From NCBI RefSeq assembly GCF_021502655.1, contig NZ_JAKFFT010000002.1, forward strand, positions 434,001-498,000: a DNA stretch of 64,000 nucleotides, written 5' to 3'. Both the position numbers and the translations under genes were made by a program. Origin of the DNA: Dyadobacter sp. CY347. Lineage in GTDB: Bacteria; Bacteroidota; Bacteroidia; Cytophagales; Spirosomataceae. Positions 9,601 to 17,531 of this stretch are shown in pieces (within the stretch, counting starts at the first letter, position 1; each line of letters opens with the position of its first letter). Below the pieces are notes generated by a model, which saw nothing but the letters and a program-made list of their open reading frames with translations, ran no database searches and was not told the DNA's origin.

Positions 9601-9627
9601 TGGAAGTAGAAAGAGAATTTTTTTCAT
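6616..9627 (-). CDS. Exported GH3 beta-N-acetylglucosaminidase (NagZ-like) fused to a serine beta-lactamase-fold domain
   Basis: Two-enzyme fusion of 1003 residues. Start 9627 is chosen because it gives a signal peptide (MKKILFLLPFLFLSGFLNAD); the frame is open to 9717. Residues about 35-390 are a GH3 N-terminal barrel with the NagZ signature KHFPGHGDTGVDSH (225-238), supplying the His/Asp acid-base dyad, and the nucleophile Asp312 in YSDAMNM. A middle alpha/beta domain extends to about 600. The C-terminal domain is a class C beta-lactamase/DD-peptidase fold with Ser664-x-x-Lys667 (SVTK), Tyr783 (YSD) and an HTG motif in GHTGYTG. It probably trims GlcNAc or muropeptides outside the cytoplasm. 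The same fusion is common in Bacteroidota; the second domain's substrate is not established. Confidence 0.9.
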   Translation of the reverse strand: MKKILFLLPFLFLSGFLNADLQAQIAASPAFLQQNAASESRQWVDSVFATLTPDERIAQLIMVAAVSDVKRAVIDPKTSNPAVVEKLIRENKVGGIVFFQGGPVPQAQLTNYYQSISKVPLLIAMDAEFGLAMRIDSTVRYPYQMTLGAIQGSNDLIYEMGAQLAKQAIRLGMHINFAPVADVNNNPDNPVISFRSFGENKYKVADKAVAYMKGMQDNGLLTSAKHFPGHGDTGVDSHYDLPLISHNTNRLDSLELYPFKALIANGISGMMIAHLSIPALDKTPNLPSTLSKPIVSDLLRKQLGFDGLIYSDAMNMKGVTKYFPNGRADAMGLEAGMDLLEFTEDVAKSIAEIKKSIAEGKITQAEIDARCKKVLQAKAWAGLNHYKPVDLNNLYKDLNPKAAELTNRLLTEKALTVLKNDKDLLPLRDLDTLKIASISLGADTITTFQKTLGLYTTVEHFFIPAKATETQVAELREKLKAFNLLLVGVHLGSISPRTNYGLTEQMSAVLQELIASNKAVVSIFGNPYALNKILKPESARALIMAYQLTPYTQDLSAQLIFGAIPAQGKLPVTVNAQFPYNAGIETPAIGRLKYTIPEELGLDSEVITYKIDSIANLAVTQKATPGCVVQLAKDGKVFFRKAYGKHTYEGNANVKLTDLYDLASVTKITASTLALMSLWDAKKFDLDATMKDYLPDFEGSNKADLQWRRVLTHSARLKAFIVLWKEAQNADGSWKKKTFSTKQSKKYPTSVVGDSLFIFKNYDKKIFKAIRDSPLNEKEGYVYSDLSFILYPQIVKTLSGENFEDYLKNHYYHKLGANTLTFNPKRFYKLQDIVETERDTFFRMTQLHGQVHDEAAAMLGGLSGHAGLFGDANDVMKVWQMYLQQGYYGGQQLLSKDALVEFTRYQYPEMGSRRGIGFDKPSFKYSGNAPKYASPSSFGHTGYTGIMTWADPAWKLNYVFLSNRVYPTRENNKISQLNIRTAIMDVVYQELLKKVNPEATAGL

Positions 9628-9725
9628 GAATTGGACATAATAGGAATCAGTTTCCAAAGTTTGGAAAACCAATTGATTAATCCAATGGAAACTATCGCCT
9701 GCCCCAATGTTTGGCACAACAGCCC

Positions 9726-10913
9726 CTAAAAAACCAACCCCAAAACCAACCCTGCAATAATGATCACATAGGAGGGCACTTTGGAAAATGTGAGGACGAG
9801 GAGGGTGCAGATGACAGTGAACAGCGGTTGCCAGTGGCTCATCATGGGTTGAAATAGGGAGATGGCGGCCGCGATGGTGAGACCGCAGCTGGCGGCGTGG
9901 ATGCCTTCGAGAGACGCACGGATTCCTCTGTATCTTTTGAGCTGAGCCCAGAATGGATAAGCAAAAAAGATGAAGAATGTACCAGGAAGAAATATCCCTG
10001 CCGTGGCGACGAAACCGCCAATAATTTGCCCGGTAATGCCTGCTGATTGGAGGGAAATGCTTCCTACAAATGTCGCTATGGAGAAAACGGGCCCCGGTAC
10101 AACCTGCGTCAGCGCCATTCCAGCCAGGAATTCCTGGTCGGTGAGATAATGTTTAAATTCTACAAACTCGTTATAAAGGATCGGGATCAGCACCTGCCCG
10201 CCGCCGAACACCAGACTGCCATTCCGGTAAAAGTTCTCAAAAAGCCGCACAGGAAGCGAATTGGTAACCTTACCCACAACCGCAGCGACGATCAAAACAG
10301 AGATCCAGAAGATAATGGGCCTCCATAAAATCCGGATCGGGCCTTTTTCCATCACTTCATGCTTTTTGAAATTAAGCGACGCTACAACGCCCCCGGAAAT
10401 AATCAGCACAGGCGTCATATAGGGCGATGGATACATGTACGCGAGGATCGTGGAAATGATCAGAAACGACCAGCCTTGGGTGTTATGGATCACTTTACGA
10501 GCTATAAATGACGCGCCATACATTAAAAAGGCCACCGCCATTGGCCCTACAAACTTTGTGAATTGTAAAGAAATGGAGTTGCGTTCCAGATAATGAATGC
10601 CAATCGCCGCCATCGTCATCAGGATCATGGCGGGCAGCGACCACACGATAAGTGTTAGGTAAGCAAGCGGTTGTCCGCCGATTTTAAGTCCGATGGCAGT
10701 GACCGTCTGCGTGGAGCTTGGACCAGGCAAAACCGAGCATAATGCCTGCAATTCGAGCAATTCCTCTTCGGTAATGTACCTCCTCTGCCTCACCAGCTTC
10801 TCGATCATCATCATTAAATGCACCTGCGGGCCTCCGAAAGCGGTTAGGGACAACAAGAGGATGTCCATCAGGTAAATGATGTAACGAAAGCGGCGGATAG
10901 GAGGATGGGCCAA
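9726..10913 (-). CDS. chrA: Chromate transporter, two-domain CHR family
   Basis: Inner-membrane protein of the CHR family, which exports chromate. Two homologous halves are visible: the first has LTAFGGPQVHL and VLPGPSSTQTVTAIG, the second has LVFGGGQVLIPIL and VVPGPVFSIATFVG; both the FGG and PGP motifs are conserved. Length (395 residues) is normal for the long-chain type. The frame starts at TTG 10913; an ATG at 10868 is an alternative but would cut into the first membrane helix. The gene starts 13 bases after the oxygenase stop, so co-transcription is likely. Some CHR proteins do not transport chromate, so resistance is an inference. Confidence 0.88.
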   Translation of the reverse strand: MAHPPIRRFRYIIYLMDILLLSLTAFGGPQVHLMMMIEKLVRQRRYITEEELLELQALCSVLPGPSSTQTVTAIGLKIGGQPLAYLTLIVWSLPAMILMTMAAIGIHYLERNSISLQFTKFVGPMAVAFLMYGASFIARKVIHNTQGWSFLIISTILAYMYPSPYMTPVLIISGGVVASLNFKKHEVMEKGPIRILWRPIIFWISVLIVAAVVGKVTNSLPVRLFENFYRNGSLVFGGGQVLIPILYNEFVEFKHYLTDQEFLAGMALTQVVPGPVFSIATFVGSISLQSAGITGQIIGGFVATAGIFLPGTFFIFFAYPFWAQLKRYRGIRASLEGIHAASCGLTIAAAISLFQPMMSHWQPLFTVICTLLVLTFSKVPSYVIIIAGLVLGLVF

Positions 10914-10926
10914 GCGTTTTTAGAGG

Positions 10927-11883
10927 TTATTTTTTTAAACCCAGTTCTCTCAACCGCTCATCCAGAAATTCACCCGCAGTCATGTCGGTGTATATTTTAG
11001 GAAATTCGTGTGTGATGCAACTTTCCAGGCTTGTGAGATCCATATCAGCCCTTGGATGCATAAAAAACGGGATAGAATAACGGGAAGTGCCCATTTTCTC
11101 GCGTGGCGGATTCACGACCCGGTGAATGGTGGACTTCAATTTGTGGTTGGTAAGCCGGTCCAGCATATCGCCTACATTCACCACGATCTGATCCGGAAGC
11201 GCAGTGATCGCGATCCATTCTCCATCGCGGCGAAGCACTTCCAAGCCTTCTGCGCTGGCGCCCATCAGCAATGTGATCAGGTTAATGTCGCCATGTGCAG
11301 CTGCGCGAACCGCTCCTTCCGGCACAAGTTCCGGGTTTGGAATCGGGAAATAATGTAATGCACGAAGCAGGCTGTCCCCGTTTTTTACCTTGTCTTCAAA
11401 ATAATCCTCCGGTAAATTCAGGTAGATTGCAATGGCGCGCAGGAGCATTTTGCCTGCATTTTCGAATGTGCGGTAAACTTCTAATGTATATTTTTCAAAT
11501 TCGGGAAGCTCTTCCGGGAAAACATTGGAAGGCATGCTGCCGATCGGCTCAGGCTGGCCAATGTGGTAAAATTCCTTCAAATCCGCCACTTTAAAGCCTT
11601 TCGCGGTTTCTTTTCCTTTGCCAATGTATCCTCGCTGGCCAAACAATTCTGCAAATTCATATTTCTTCTTCACTTCGTCCGGCAGCGCGAAAAATTGCTT
11701 CACGGTTTCATAAAGCTCATTCCTTAATGTATCGCTGAGTCCGTGATTTTTTATTGCTACAAATCCAATGTTGGTAAAGGCATCACCCAGGGCAGCAACA
11801 AACTGCTTCTTTTGTTCAGGGTTTCCTGAGGTAAAATCGGCCAAATCCAGCGATGGGACTTGATTTAATAATGCTGGTTCCAT
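10927..11883 (-). CDS. Isopenicillin N synthase-like 2OG-Fe(II) oxygenase
   Basis: Non-haem iron oxygenase with an N-terminal DIOX_N region (DAFTNIGFVAIKNHGL) and the double-stranded beta-helix core. Iron ligands are His197 and Asp199 (AAHGD) and His254 (TIHRV); the 2-oxoglutarate-binding Arg268-x-Ser270 (RYS) is present. At 318 residues it is full length. The RxS motif favours a 2-oxoglutarate-dependent enzyme over true isopenicillin N synthase. No biosynthetic cluster surrounds it, so substrate is unknown. It heads the minus-strand run and faces the divergent sigma-factor gene across 145 bases. Confidence 0.88.
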   Translation of the reverse strand: MEPALLNQVPSLDLADFTSGNPEQKKQFVAALGDAFTNIGFVAIKNHGLSDTLRNELYETVKQFFALPDEVKKKYEFAELFGQRGYIGKGKETAKGFKVADLKEFYHIGQPEPIGSMPSNVFPEELPEFEKYTLEVYRTFENAGKMLLRAIAIYLNLPEDYFEDKVKNGDSLLRALHYFPIPNPELVPEGAVRAAAHGDINLITLLMGASAEGLEVLRRDGEWIAITALPDQIVVNVGDMLDRLTNHKLKSTIHRVVNPPREKMGTSRYSIPFFMHPRADMDLTSLESCITHEFPKIYTDMTAGEFLDERLRELGLKK

Positions 11884-12028
11884 AAAATCCTTTTTTGCTG
11901 CAAAGTATTATAATTTTGAATTAAAAACTTGCGGCATGAACTGTAAACACAAGTTTTGAGGTATGTTTTTTATGTATACATTACATTTTCTTTTTCAAAT
12001 TTTGGACCTGCTCATTTGATACACCGCT

Positions 12029-12619
12029 ATGACAGACATAGATCCGGGAAATGACCTTTGGGAGCGTTTTATTTCCGGGAGTTCTTCGGCATTCAGCGAA
12101 CTGTATGATGCTTATACAGACATTCTATACAAGTTTGGAATGCGCTATACCGATGATAGTGAACTCGTTAAAGATTGTATCCACGATCTTTTCATCGATC
12201 TGCACACCTATCGCGGGAACCTTGCCAAGCAGGTGAATGTAAAATTTTATCTGCTCAAATCATTTCGTCGAAAAATCCATGCAGCCCACCGCAAATCCAG
12301 CCTGCTGAATTTCAACCGCTGGAATTCTGATGATACATTTGGTGTCAATGCATTTGCATTCAGCATTGAACATGAAATGATTGTGGATGAAAAACAGCGC
12401 GAAATGCTGGACCATCTGGCCATTGAAATCAACCAGCTTCCCGAACGGCAGCGCGAGATTCTTTATTTGCGGTTCAATCAGGATCTTGAATATGAAGAAA
12501 TAGCTTCCATGATGCAGATCTCTGTCCCGACCTGCCGGACATTTATTTACCGCGCCTTGAAACAGCTGCGTGGCAAGCTGGAATTCGGCTCCATTGCCCT
12601 GATTTTCTACTGGGCGTAA
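12029..12619 (+). CDS. ECF-type RNA polymerase sigma factor
   Basis: Sigma-70 of the extracytoplasmic-function class, 196 residues. Region 2 is recognisable in SELYDAYTDILYKFG and VKDCIHDLFIDL; region 4 helix-turn-helix in LPERQREILYLRFNQ followed by YEEIASMMQIS. It is followed by a FecR anti-sigma, an STN-bearing SusC and a SusD, the standard Bacteroidota cell-surface signalling order. The predicted role is to transcribe the susCD genes after substrate binding at SusC releases it from FecR. The stop is 87 bases before fecR. Confidence 0.93.
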   Translation: MTDIDPGNDLWERFISGSSSAFSELYDAYTDILYKFGMRYTDDSELVKDCIHDLFIDLHTYRGNLAKQVNVKFYLLKSFRRKIHAAHRKSSLLNFNRWNSDDTFGVNAFAFSIEHEMIVDEKQREMLDHLAIEINQLPERQREILYLRFNQDLEYEEIASMMQISVPTCRTFIYRALKQLRGKLEFGSIALIFYWA

Positions 12620-12706
12620 AATATTTTCTTTTTTTGTTAAAATAATCCTTTTTCGGAGTCTATATCCTGCCGAATGTCTTCTCTTGTAAGTCAAACAAGT
12701 TCTTAA

Positions 12707-13831
12707 ATGAAAAGAAGATTACGTAAGTGCCAGGATCAGCCCGAATCCGAACAGGCGGAATGCTCAGAGGAAGAAAAGAAAATTGTTGCCCATACAAGGA
12801 TTTTGATGAAATCGTTGCAGGAGCAATCCTTGCCTGTTTCAGAAAAAGAGGCGGTGCGGCTGCGCGTGGAAGAGACGGTCAGACAAAAAGGTGAGCGCTC
12901 GTTCAGCAAGGTTTGGCTGGCTATGGCGGCATCCGTTGCGTTGTTATTGGTTGCAGGCTCGGGTTACCTTTTGCTTCGGAATAACACCGGCTCGGCGATG
13001 CAGGAGGCTGCGTCCGGATTAACGCCCGACACGGAAGAAACGCGTTTGCAACTTGCCGATAAACGGATCATTCATCTTCCCGAACAAAACTCAGACCTGA
13101 TATATGAAGAAAATGGTGCCCGTATCCAGATTGATTCGGCCTCCGTCGTGGAACAACAGGTTGCGGAGGCAGAACAGGAATTTAACACGTTGGTAGTGCC
13201 TTATGGCAAAAGGTCGACCATAACGCTGGTTGACGGCACCAAAATCTGGCTCAATTCGGGTTCCAAGCTGGTTTATCCTGCACAGTTTGATAGCAAAACC
13301 AGGGAAGTTTACCTCGAAGGCCAGGCCTATTTCTCGGTGTCTCATTCCGACGAAGTGCCATTTTATGTGCATACCAAAAATATCAAGGTGCAGGTGCTCG
13401 GGACGGAGTTTGACGTAAGCGCATATGAAGATGATCCCCAAACTTCTGCTGTGCTGGTGAAGGGAAGCATTGAACTTACGGCCAATCAGAAATCATTATT
13501 TGGCTCGAAAAAGAGAAAAATGACCCCGGGAACAATGACGGCCTACGATCCTGCAACGTCGGAACTGCAAACTTCGGGCGTCAATGTGGAATCCTACATT
13601 TCTTGGAAAGAGGGTTACCTCATTTTTAGCAAAACGCCGCTTGCGGACATTTTTAAGAAACTCTCGCGCTATTACAGCACTGATATTTCGCTCGGAAGTG
13701 CTAAGGCGCAAGGCGTTACATTTTCGGGAACATTGGATCTGGGAGAAAATATTGCGCCGGTGCTGGAATCCATTGCGCTCACAACATCGCTTACATATCA
13801 GCAAACAGAAAGGAGGGTTATATTCAGATAG
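12707..13831 (+). CDS. FecR-family anti-sigma factor
   Basis: Inner-membrane anti-sigma regulator of 374 residues. The N-terminal cytoplasmic part (1-68) would hold the sigma factor; one membrane helix spans about 69-90; the periplasmic FecR domain runs about 160-265 with LVDGTKIWLNSGSKL and VLGTEFDVSAY; a C-terminal DUF4974 domain spans about 300-374 (GYLIFSKTPLADIFKKLSRYY). This C-terminal domain contacts the STN domain of the receptor in related systems. Lies between the sigma factor and the susC gene; a pair of hairpins follows the stop codon before susC. The N-terminus lacks the usual strong DUF4880 pattern, as is common in Bacteroidota. Confidence 0.93.
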   Translation: MKRRLRKCQDQPESEQAECSEEEKKIVAHTRILMKSLQEQSLPVSEKEAVRLRVEETVRQKGERSFSKVWLAMAASVALLLVAGSGYLLLRNNTGSAMQEAASGLTPDTEETRLQLADKRIIHLPEQNSDLIYEENGARIQIDSASVVEQQVAEAEQEFNTLVVPYGKRSTITLVDGTKIWLNSGSKLVYPAQFDSKTREVYLEGQAYFSVSHSDEVPFYVHTKNIKVQVLGTEFDVSAYEDDPQTSAVLVKGSIELTANQKSLFGSKKRKMTPGTMTAYDPATSELQTSGVNVESYISWKEGYLIFSKTPLADIFKKLSRYYSTDISLGSAKAQGVTFSGTLDLGENIAPVLESIALTTSLTYQQTERRVIFR

Positions 13832-13852
13832 CGCATCATCAGAACAAAAAAA

Positions 13853-13910
13853 CGGAAGACGCGGCAACGTCTTCCGATAGTCACACTTGCCGGCAAGCAA
13901 GTGATTTTTA
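13853..13910 (+). promoter_or_regulatory. Twin hairpins with identical CGGCAA loops between fecR and susC
   Basis: Hairpin 1 has arms CGGAAGACG (13853-13861) and CGTCTTCCG (13868-13876). Hairpin 2 has arms CACTTGC (13884-13890) and GCAAGTG (13897-13903). Both enclose the same six-base loop CGGCAA. ATTTTTAAA follows the second, a weak U-tract. They may act as a leaky terminator, an mRNA end-stabiliser, or a binding site for an RNA or protein that separates fecR from susC expression. The structure is seen directly; the role is inference. Confidence 0.6.
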
Positions 13911-13943
13911 AACCATTGTATCAACAAAAGTCGTATCAAATTT

Positions 13944-16900
13944 ATGAAAAAATTTGACCATTCAGGGTATTGCCCTCTGGGAGAATTACACCCAAAAAAA
14001 TTGCTCAGAATTATGAAATTAACGATTCTACTCTTGTGGATCGGGATGATGGGCGTACATGCGACGGGTTATTCGCAGAAAAGCAGGATGGATGTCACGA
14101 TCCGGAATGGTAATCTGGGCGCGTTGTTTAAGCTGATTCAGGAAAAAACCGATTACCGGATTTTTTACAGGGATGGCCTTTTTTCGGAAGCCGAAGAAGG
14201 GAGTCTCAACCTTAACCTAAAAAATGAAACAGTGCCTGCAATCCTGACGCGGGCATTGAAAGGCTCAGATTTGTCTTTCAAAATAATAGGAAAGCAGATC
14301 GCGGTTTTCAAAAAGGATGAAGAATCACGTTCCAATGCTATCAAGTCACTTCCTGCACCCGTGGCACCGGTTGAAAATGTGATCCGGGAGATTACTGGAA
14401 CCATTCAGGATGTGAAAGGCCAGCCGCTTCCCGGCGCAACTGGGATTGTAAAAGGGACGGATAAGGGAACTTCATCGGACGCAACGGGCAAGTTTACTAT
14501 TGAGGCGGAGCAGGGTGATGTGCTGGTGATTTCGTTCATCGGCTATCTGGGCAAGGAGCAGGTTGTAGGCACGCAAACATCTGTTAGCATTCAGTTGGAA
14601 GAGGATTTGGGCGGCTTGGAAGAAGTGGTGATCGTCGGGTTCGGATCGCAGCGAAAAGCAACGATAACAGGCTCCATTGCCACCATTACAACCGAGGATT
14701 TAAAGCAAAGCCCGACTGCGAGCATTACCAATGCATTGGCCGGGCGGCTTCCTGGGCTTTTTGCCAATCAGTTCAGCGGCGGGGAGCCGGGTGTGGACCG
14801 GAGCGACATTTTTATCCGCGGCACGGCCACCTACGGAAACCAGGCACCGATCGTGATTATCGACGGTCTGGAAAGAAGCATGGATTACCTGGCCCCATCG
14901 GAAATTGAAACATTTACCATCCTAAAAGATGCCTCAGCAACCGCGCCTTATGGGGTAAGAGGTGCCAATGGTGTTATTCTTATTACAACAAGAAGGGGAA
15001 AAGTGCAGGATAAAGCGACGGTGAATTTTAAAGCCTCCGTCGGGATCAATCAGCCGGTGCAGTTTCCTGAATATCTGGGATCAGCGGACTATGCCATGCT
15101 TTATAACGAAGCCCGACGCAATGATAATCCGGACGTAGATCCATCAACATTGAATTTGTTTTCAGAAACAGCAATAGCCAATTTTCGCAAGGCAAAAGGC
15201 GACAATTCAGACGGTTTGGGCTATAACTGGAACTACTTCGACTATGCTTTCAAACCCGGCGTGCAGCATGATTATAGTTTGTCTATTAGCGGTGGATCAG
15301 TAAGGGCCAGATATTTCGTGCTGGCCAATTACTTTCAACAAGATGGAAATTACAAGCATACGGATCTTGGCCCCAACAACACACAGGCCGTTTTCAAGCG
15401 CTACAATTTCCGGTCGAACATTGATATAGACATTACGGATAACTTTTTCGCCAGACTGGACATTGGTGCCAGGATCACAGACAGGAATGCGCCGGGAACC
15501 ACAGCCGCTAGGATTGTAGAGATGGCCAATACGCAGCCCTCTTACCTGCCGATCACACTGGAACCCAACGGCAATCCTGCCAACCGCGTTTACGAAACCA
15601 ATAACCCGCTTGGAATGCTTTACGGCGATCAGATTTATCGTTTTAACATTCTAGGGGAATTGAGCCGCACTGGTTTTTTAAATGATAAAAACACTTATCT
15701 CAACGGATCATTTTCACTAGGTCACAAGCTGGATTTTATTACAAAAGGGCTTTCCATCGATGGGATTTTCTCCTATGATGCTTCTGATGGCGGCTGGATC
15801 AGACGGGACGTGACGAGTTACTCGGAAGGTTACCGCGAATATCCGGGTTATGCCACATTCGTTCCTGAGGCGGGAAGCGACATTTACCGCGAGCCGGGCA
15901 TTTACACGGGAGCTTATAAGTCAGGCAATAAATATGACATTGACCAGACCATCCGCAATCAATTCGACAAAAAGGACAGCGAAAGCCGCTCATATGTGCA
16001 GGCTAAGCTGGATTATCTCCGCAATTTCGGCTTACACGACGTGACCGGGATGGTGCTGATAAACCGTTCGAAAAGGATCATTAACAATCAGGTTCCATTT
16101 AGTTACCAGGGCATCACGGCCAGGGCGACTTACGGTTATGATGATCGCTATCTTTTTGAGTTCAATGCGGCTTATAATGGATCCGAAAACTTTGCGAAGG
16201 GCAAGCGTTATGGATTTTTCCCGTCTGTTTCTGCGGGCTGGGTGCTTTCCAAAGAGCAATTCATGAGCAGCACGCAAAGCTGGCTTAATTCATTCAAAAT
16301 CAGAGGTTCATATGGTCTGGTAGGAAGTGATCGCGTGCCGAACGACAGGCGTTTTATTTATCTTCAATATTTTGGTGGCAGGGATGGCGACTACAATTTC
16401 GGAACGGACAATTTCGGTTCCGGCGCTGGCGGCTATCTTTCCGAAGGCGACCTCGCTAACCCTGATCTGACATGGGAGAAAGCCAGAAAAGCCAACATTG
16501 GGATTGATGCCACATTCCTCAAACATTTAACCGTAACCGTGGACCTGTTTCACGAGCATCGTTACGACATTATTACGGACATGAGCGGCGGCAACAAGCT
16601 TGGTTATCCGGACATTGTGGGTAAGGATGCGCCTTATATCAATTCGGGGATTGTTAACAACCGCGGTTTTGATTTGGAAGTGGGCTGGTCGGGGAGCATT
16701 GGGAAAAATGCAACTTACGTTATCCGACCTAATCTCTCTTTTGCACGCAACAACATTGTGTTCATGAATGAGATCCCTTATGCCATGCCTGGCCGCGCTA
16801 ATACGGGCAAGCGTATTGGTGAACATTTCAATTTTGTATTTGACCATTTTGTAAAAAATCAGGAAGAGGCCAACGATTTGAATGCCATGAATTCGGGCAG

Positions 16901-17513
16901 TGGTTACCAGTCCTGGGGAACATTGCGGCCCGGGGATGTGGTGTACAAAGATCTGAATGGTGATGGCAGAGTGGATGACCTGGGTGATCGCACGGCGATG
17001 GGCAATCCGCGTAACCCTGAAATTATGTTCGGTTTGCCGGTCGGTGCCAAATATAAAAACTTCGATTTCAGTATGTTATTCCAGGGCGCTTCGCGGGCTT
17101 CTGTGCAGTTATCCGGTGCGGCGGTTTATGATTTTCCTTTGTTCAATCAGGATAAATATGGTAAAGTAAAACCCATGCATTTGGACCGTTGGACCCCGGA
17201 AACGGCCGAAACGGCGACTTATCCAGCCCTGCATTTCGGCGATCATAGCAACAATAAGAATCCCAACAGCGGCTTGTTTTTGTATGATTCAAAATACGTC
17301 AGGCTTAAAACTGTCGAGTTAGGTTATAATCTGCCCAAAGTAGCGATTAAAAAGATCGGCATTGACCAGGTCAGGTTTTACGTCCAGGGGCTTAACCTGC
17401 TGACCTGGGATGGGCTCAAAAAGGTTGATATGGACCCAGAAACCAGGGAAGGGACGGGCGATTGGTATCCGATCCAGAAGGTGCTGAATTTTGGCGTTGA
17501 TGTAACATTCTGA
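13944..17513 (+). CDS. SusC/RagA TonB-linked receptor with STN signalling domain
   Basis: Outer-membrane importer of 1189 residues. After a long N-terminal leader and hydrophobic stretch (24-45) comes an STN domain (about 48-123), which passes the substrate signal to FecR, then a carboxypeptidase-regulatory-like domain (149-220), the TonB-box region (EEVVIVGFG, 226-234), the plug with IVIIDGLERS and APYGVRGANGVILITTRRG, and the beta-barrel ending NFGVDVTF. The ATG at 14013 (MKLTILL) is an alternative start; 13944 is kept because the basic leader PKKLLRI recurs in Cytophagales receptors. The SusD gene follows after 18 bases. No glycoside hydrolase lies in the locus, so the ligand could be a sugar, peptide or other polymer. 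Confidence 0.95.
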   Translation: MKKFDHSGYCPLGELHPKKLLRIMKLTILLLWIGMMGVHATGYSQKSRMDVTIRNGNLGALFKLIQEKTDYRIFYRDGLFSEAEEGSLNLNLKNETVPAILTRALKGSDLSFKIIGKQIAVFKKDEESRSNAIKSLPAPVAPVENVIREITGTIQDVKGQPLPGATGIVKGTDKGTSSDATGKFTIEAEQGDVLVISFIGYLGKEQVVGTQTSVSIQLEEDLGGLEEVVIVGFGSQRKATITGSIATITTEDLKQSPTASITNALAGRLPGLFANQFSGGEPGVDRSDIFIRGTATYGNQAPIVIIDGLERSMDYLAPSEIETFTILKDASATAPYGVRGANGVILITTRRGKVQDKATVNFKASVGINQPVQFPEYLGSADYAMLYNEARRNDNPDVDPSTLNLFSETAIANFRKAKGDNSDGLGYNWNYFDYAFKPGVQHDYSLSISGGSVRARYFVLANYFQQDGNYKHTDLGPNNTQAVFKRYNFRSNIDIDITDNFFARLDIGARITDRNAPGTTAARIVEMANTQPSYLPITLEPNGNPANRVYETNNPLGMLYGDQIYRFNILGELSRTGFLNDKNTYLNGSFSLGHKLDFITKGLSIDGIFSYDASDGGWIRRDVTSYSEGYREYPGYATFVPEAGSDIYREPGIYTGAYKSGNKYDIDQTIRNQFDKKDSESRSYVQAKLDYLRNFGLHDVTGMVLINRSKRIINNQVPFSYQGITARATYGYDDRYLFEFNAAYNGSENFAKGKRYGFFPSVSAGWVLSKEQFMSSTQSWLNSFKIRGSYGLVGSDRVPNDRRFIYLQYFGGRDGDYNFGTDNFGSGAGGYLSEGDLANPDLTWEKARKANIGIDATFLKHLTVTVDLFHEHRYDIITDMSGGNKLGYPDIVGKDAPYINSGIVNNRGFDLEVGWSGSIGKNATYVIRPNLSFARNNIVFMNEIPYAMPGRANTGKRIGEHFNFVFDHFVKNQEEANDLNAMNSGSGYQSWGTLRPGDVVYKDLNGDGRVDDLGDRTAMGNPRNPEIMFGLPVGAKYKNFDFSMLFQGASRASVQLSGAAVYDFPLFNQDKYGKVKPMHLDRWTPETAETATYPALHFGDHSNNKNPNSGLFLYDSKYVRLKTVELGYNLPKVAIKKIGIDQVRFYVQGLNLLTWDGLKKVDMDPETREGTGDWYPIQKVLNFGVDVTF

Positions 17514-17531
17514 TTTAAAAACCTCGCATTT

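Noticed and set aside
10927..11883. Isopenicillin N synthase proper, hence a beta-lactam antibiotic cluster
   Set aside because: Only the oxygenase family is recognisable; no peptide synthetase or other biosynthetic genes surround it.
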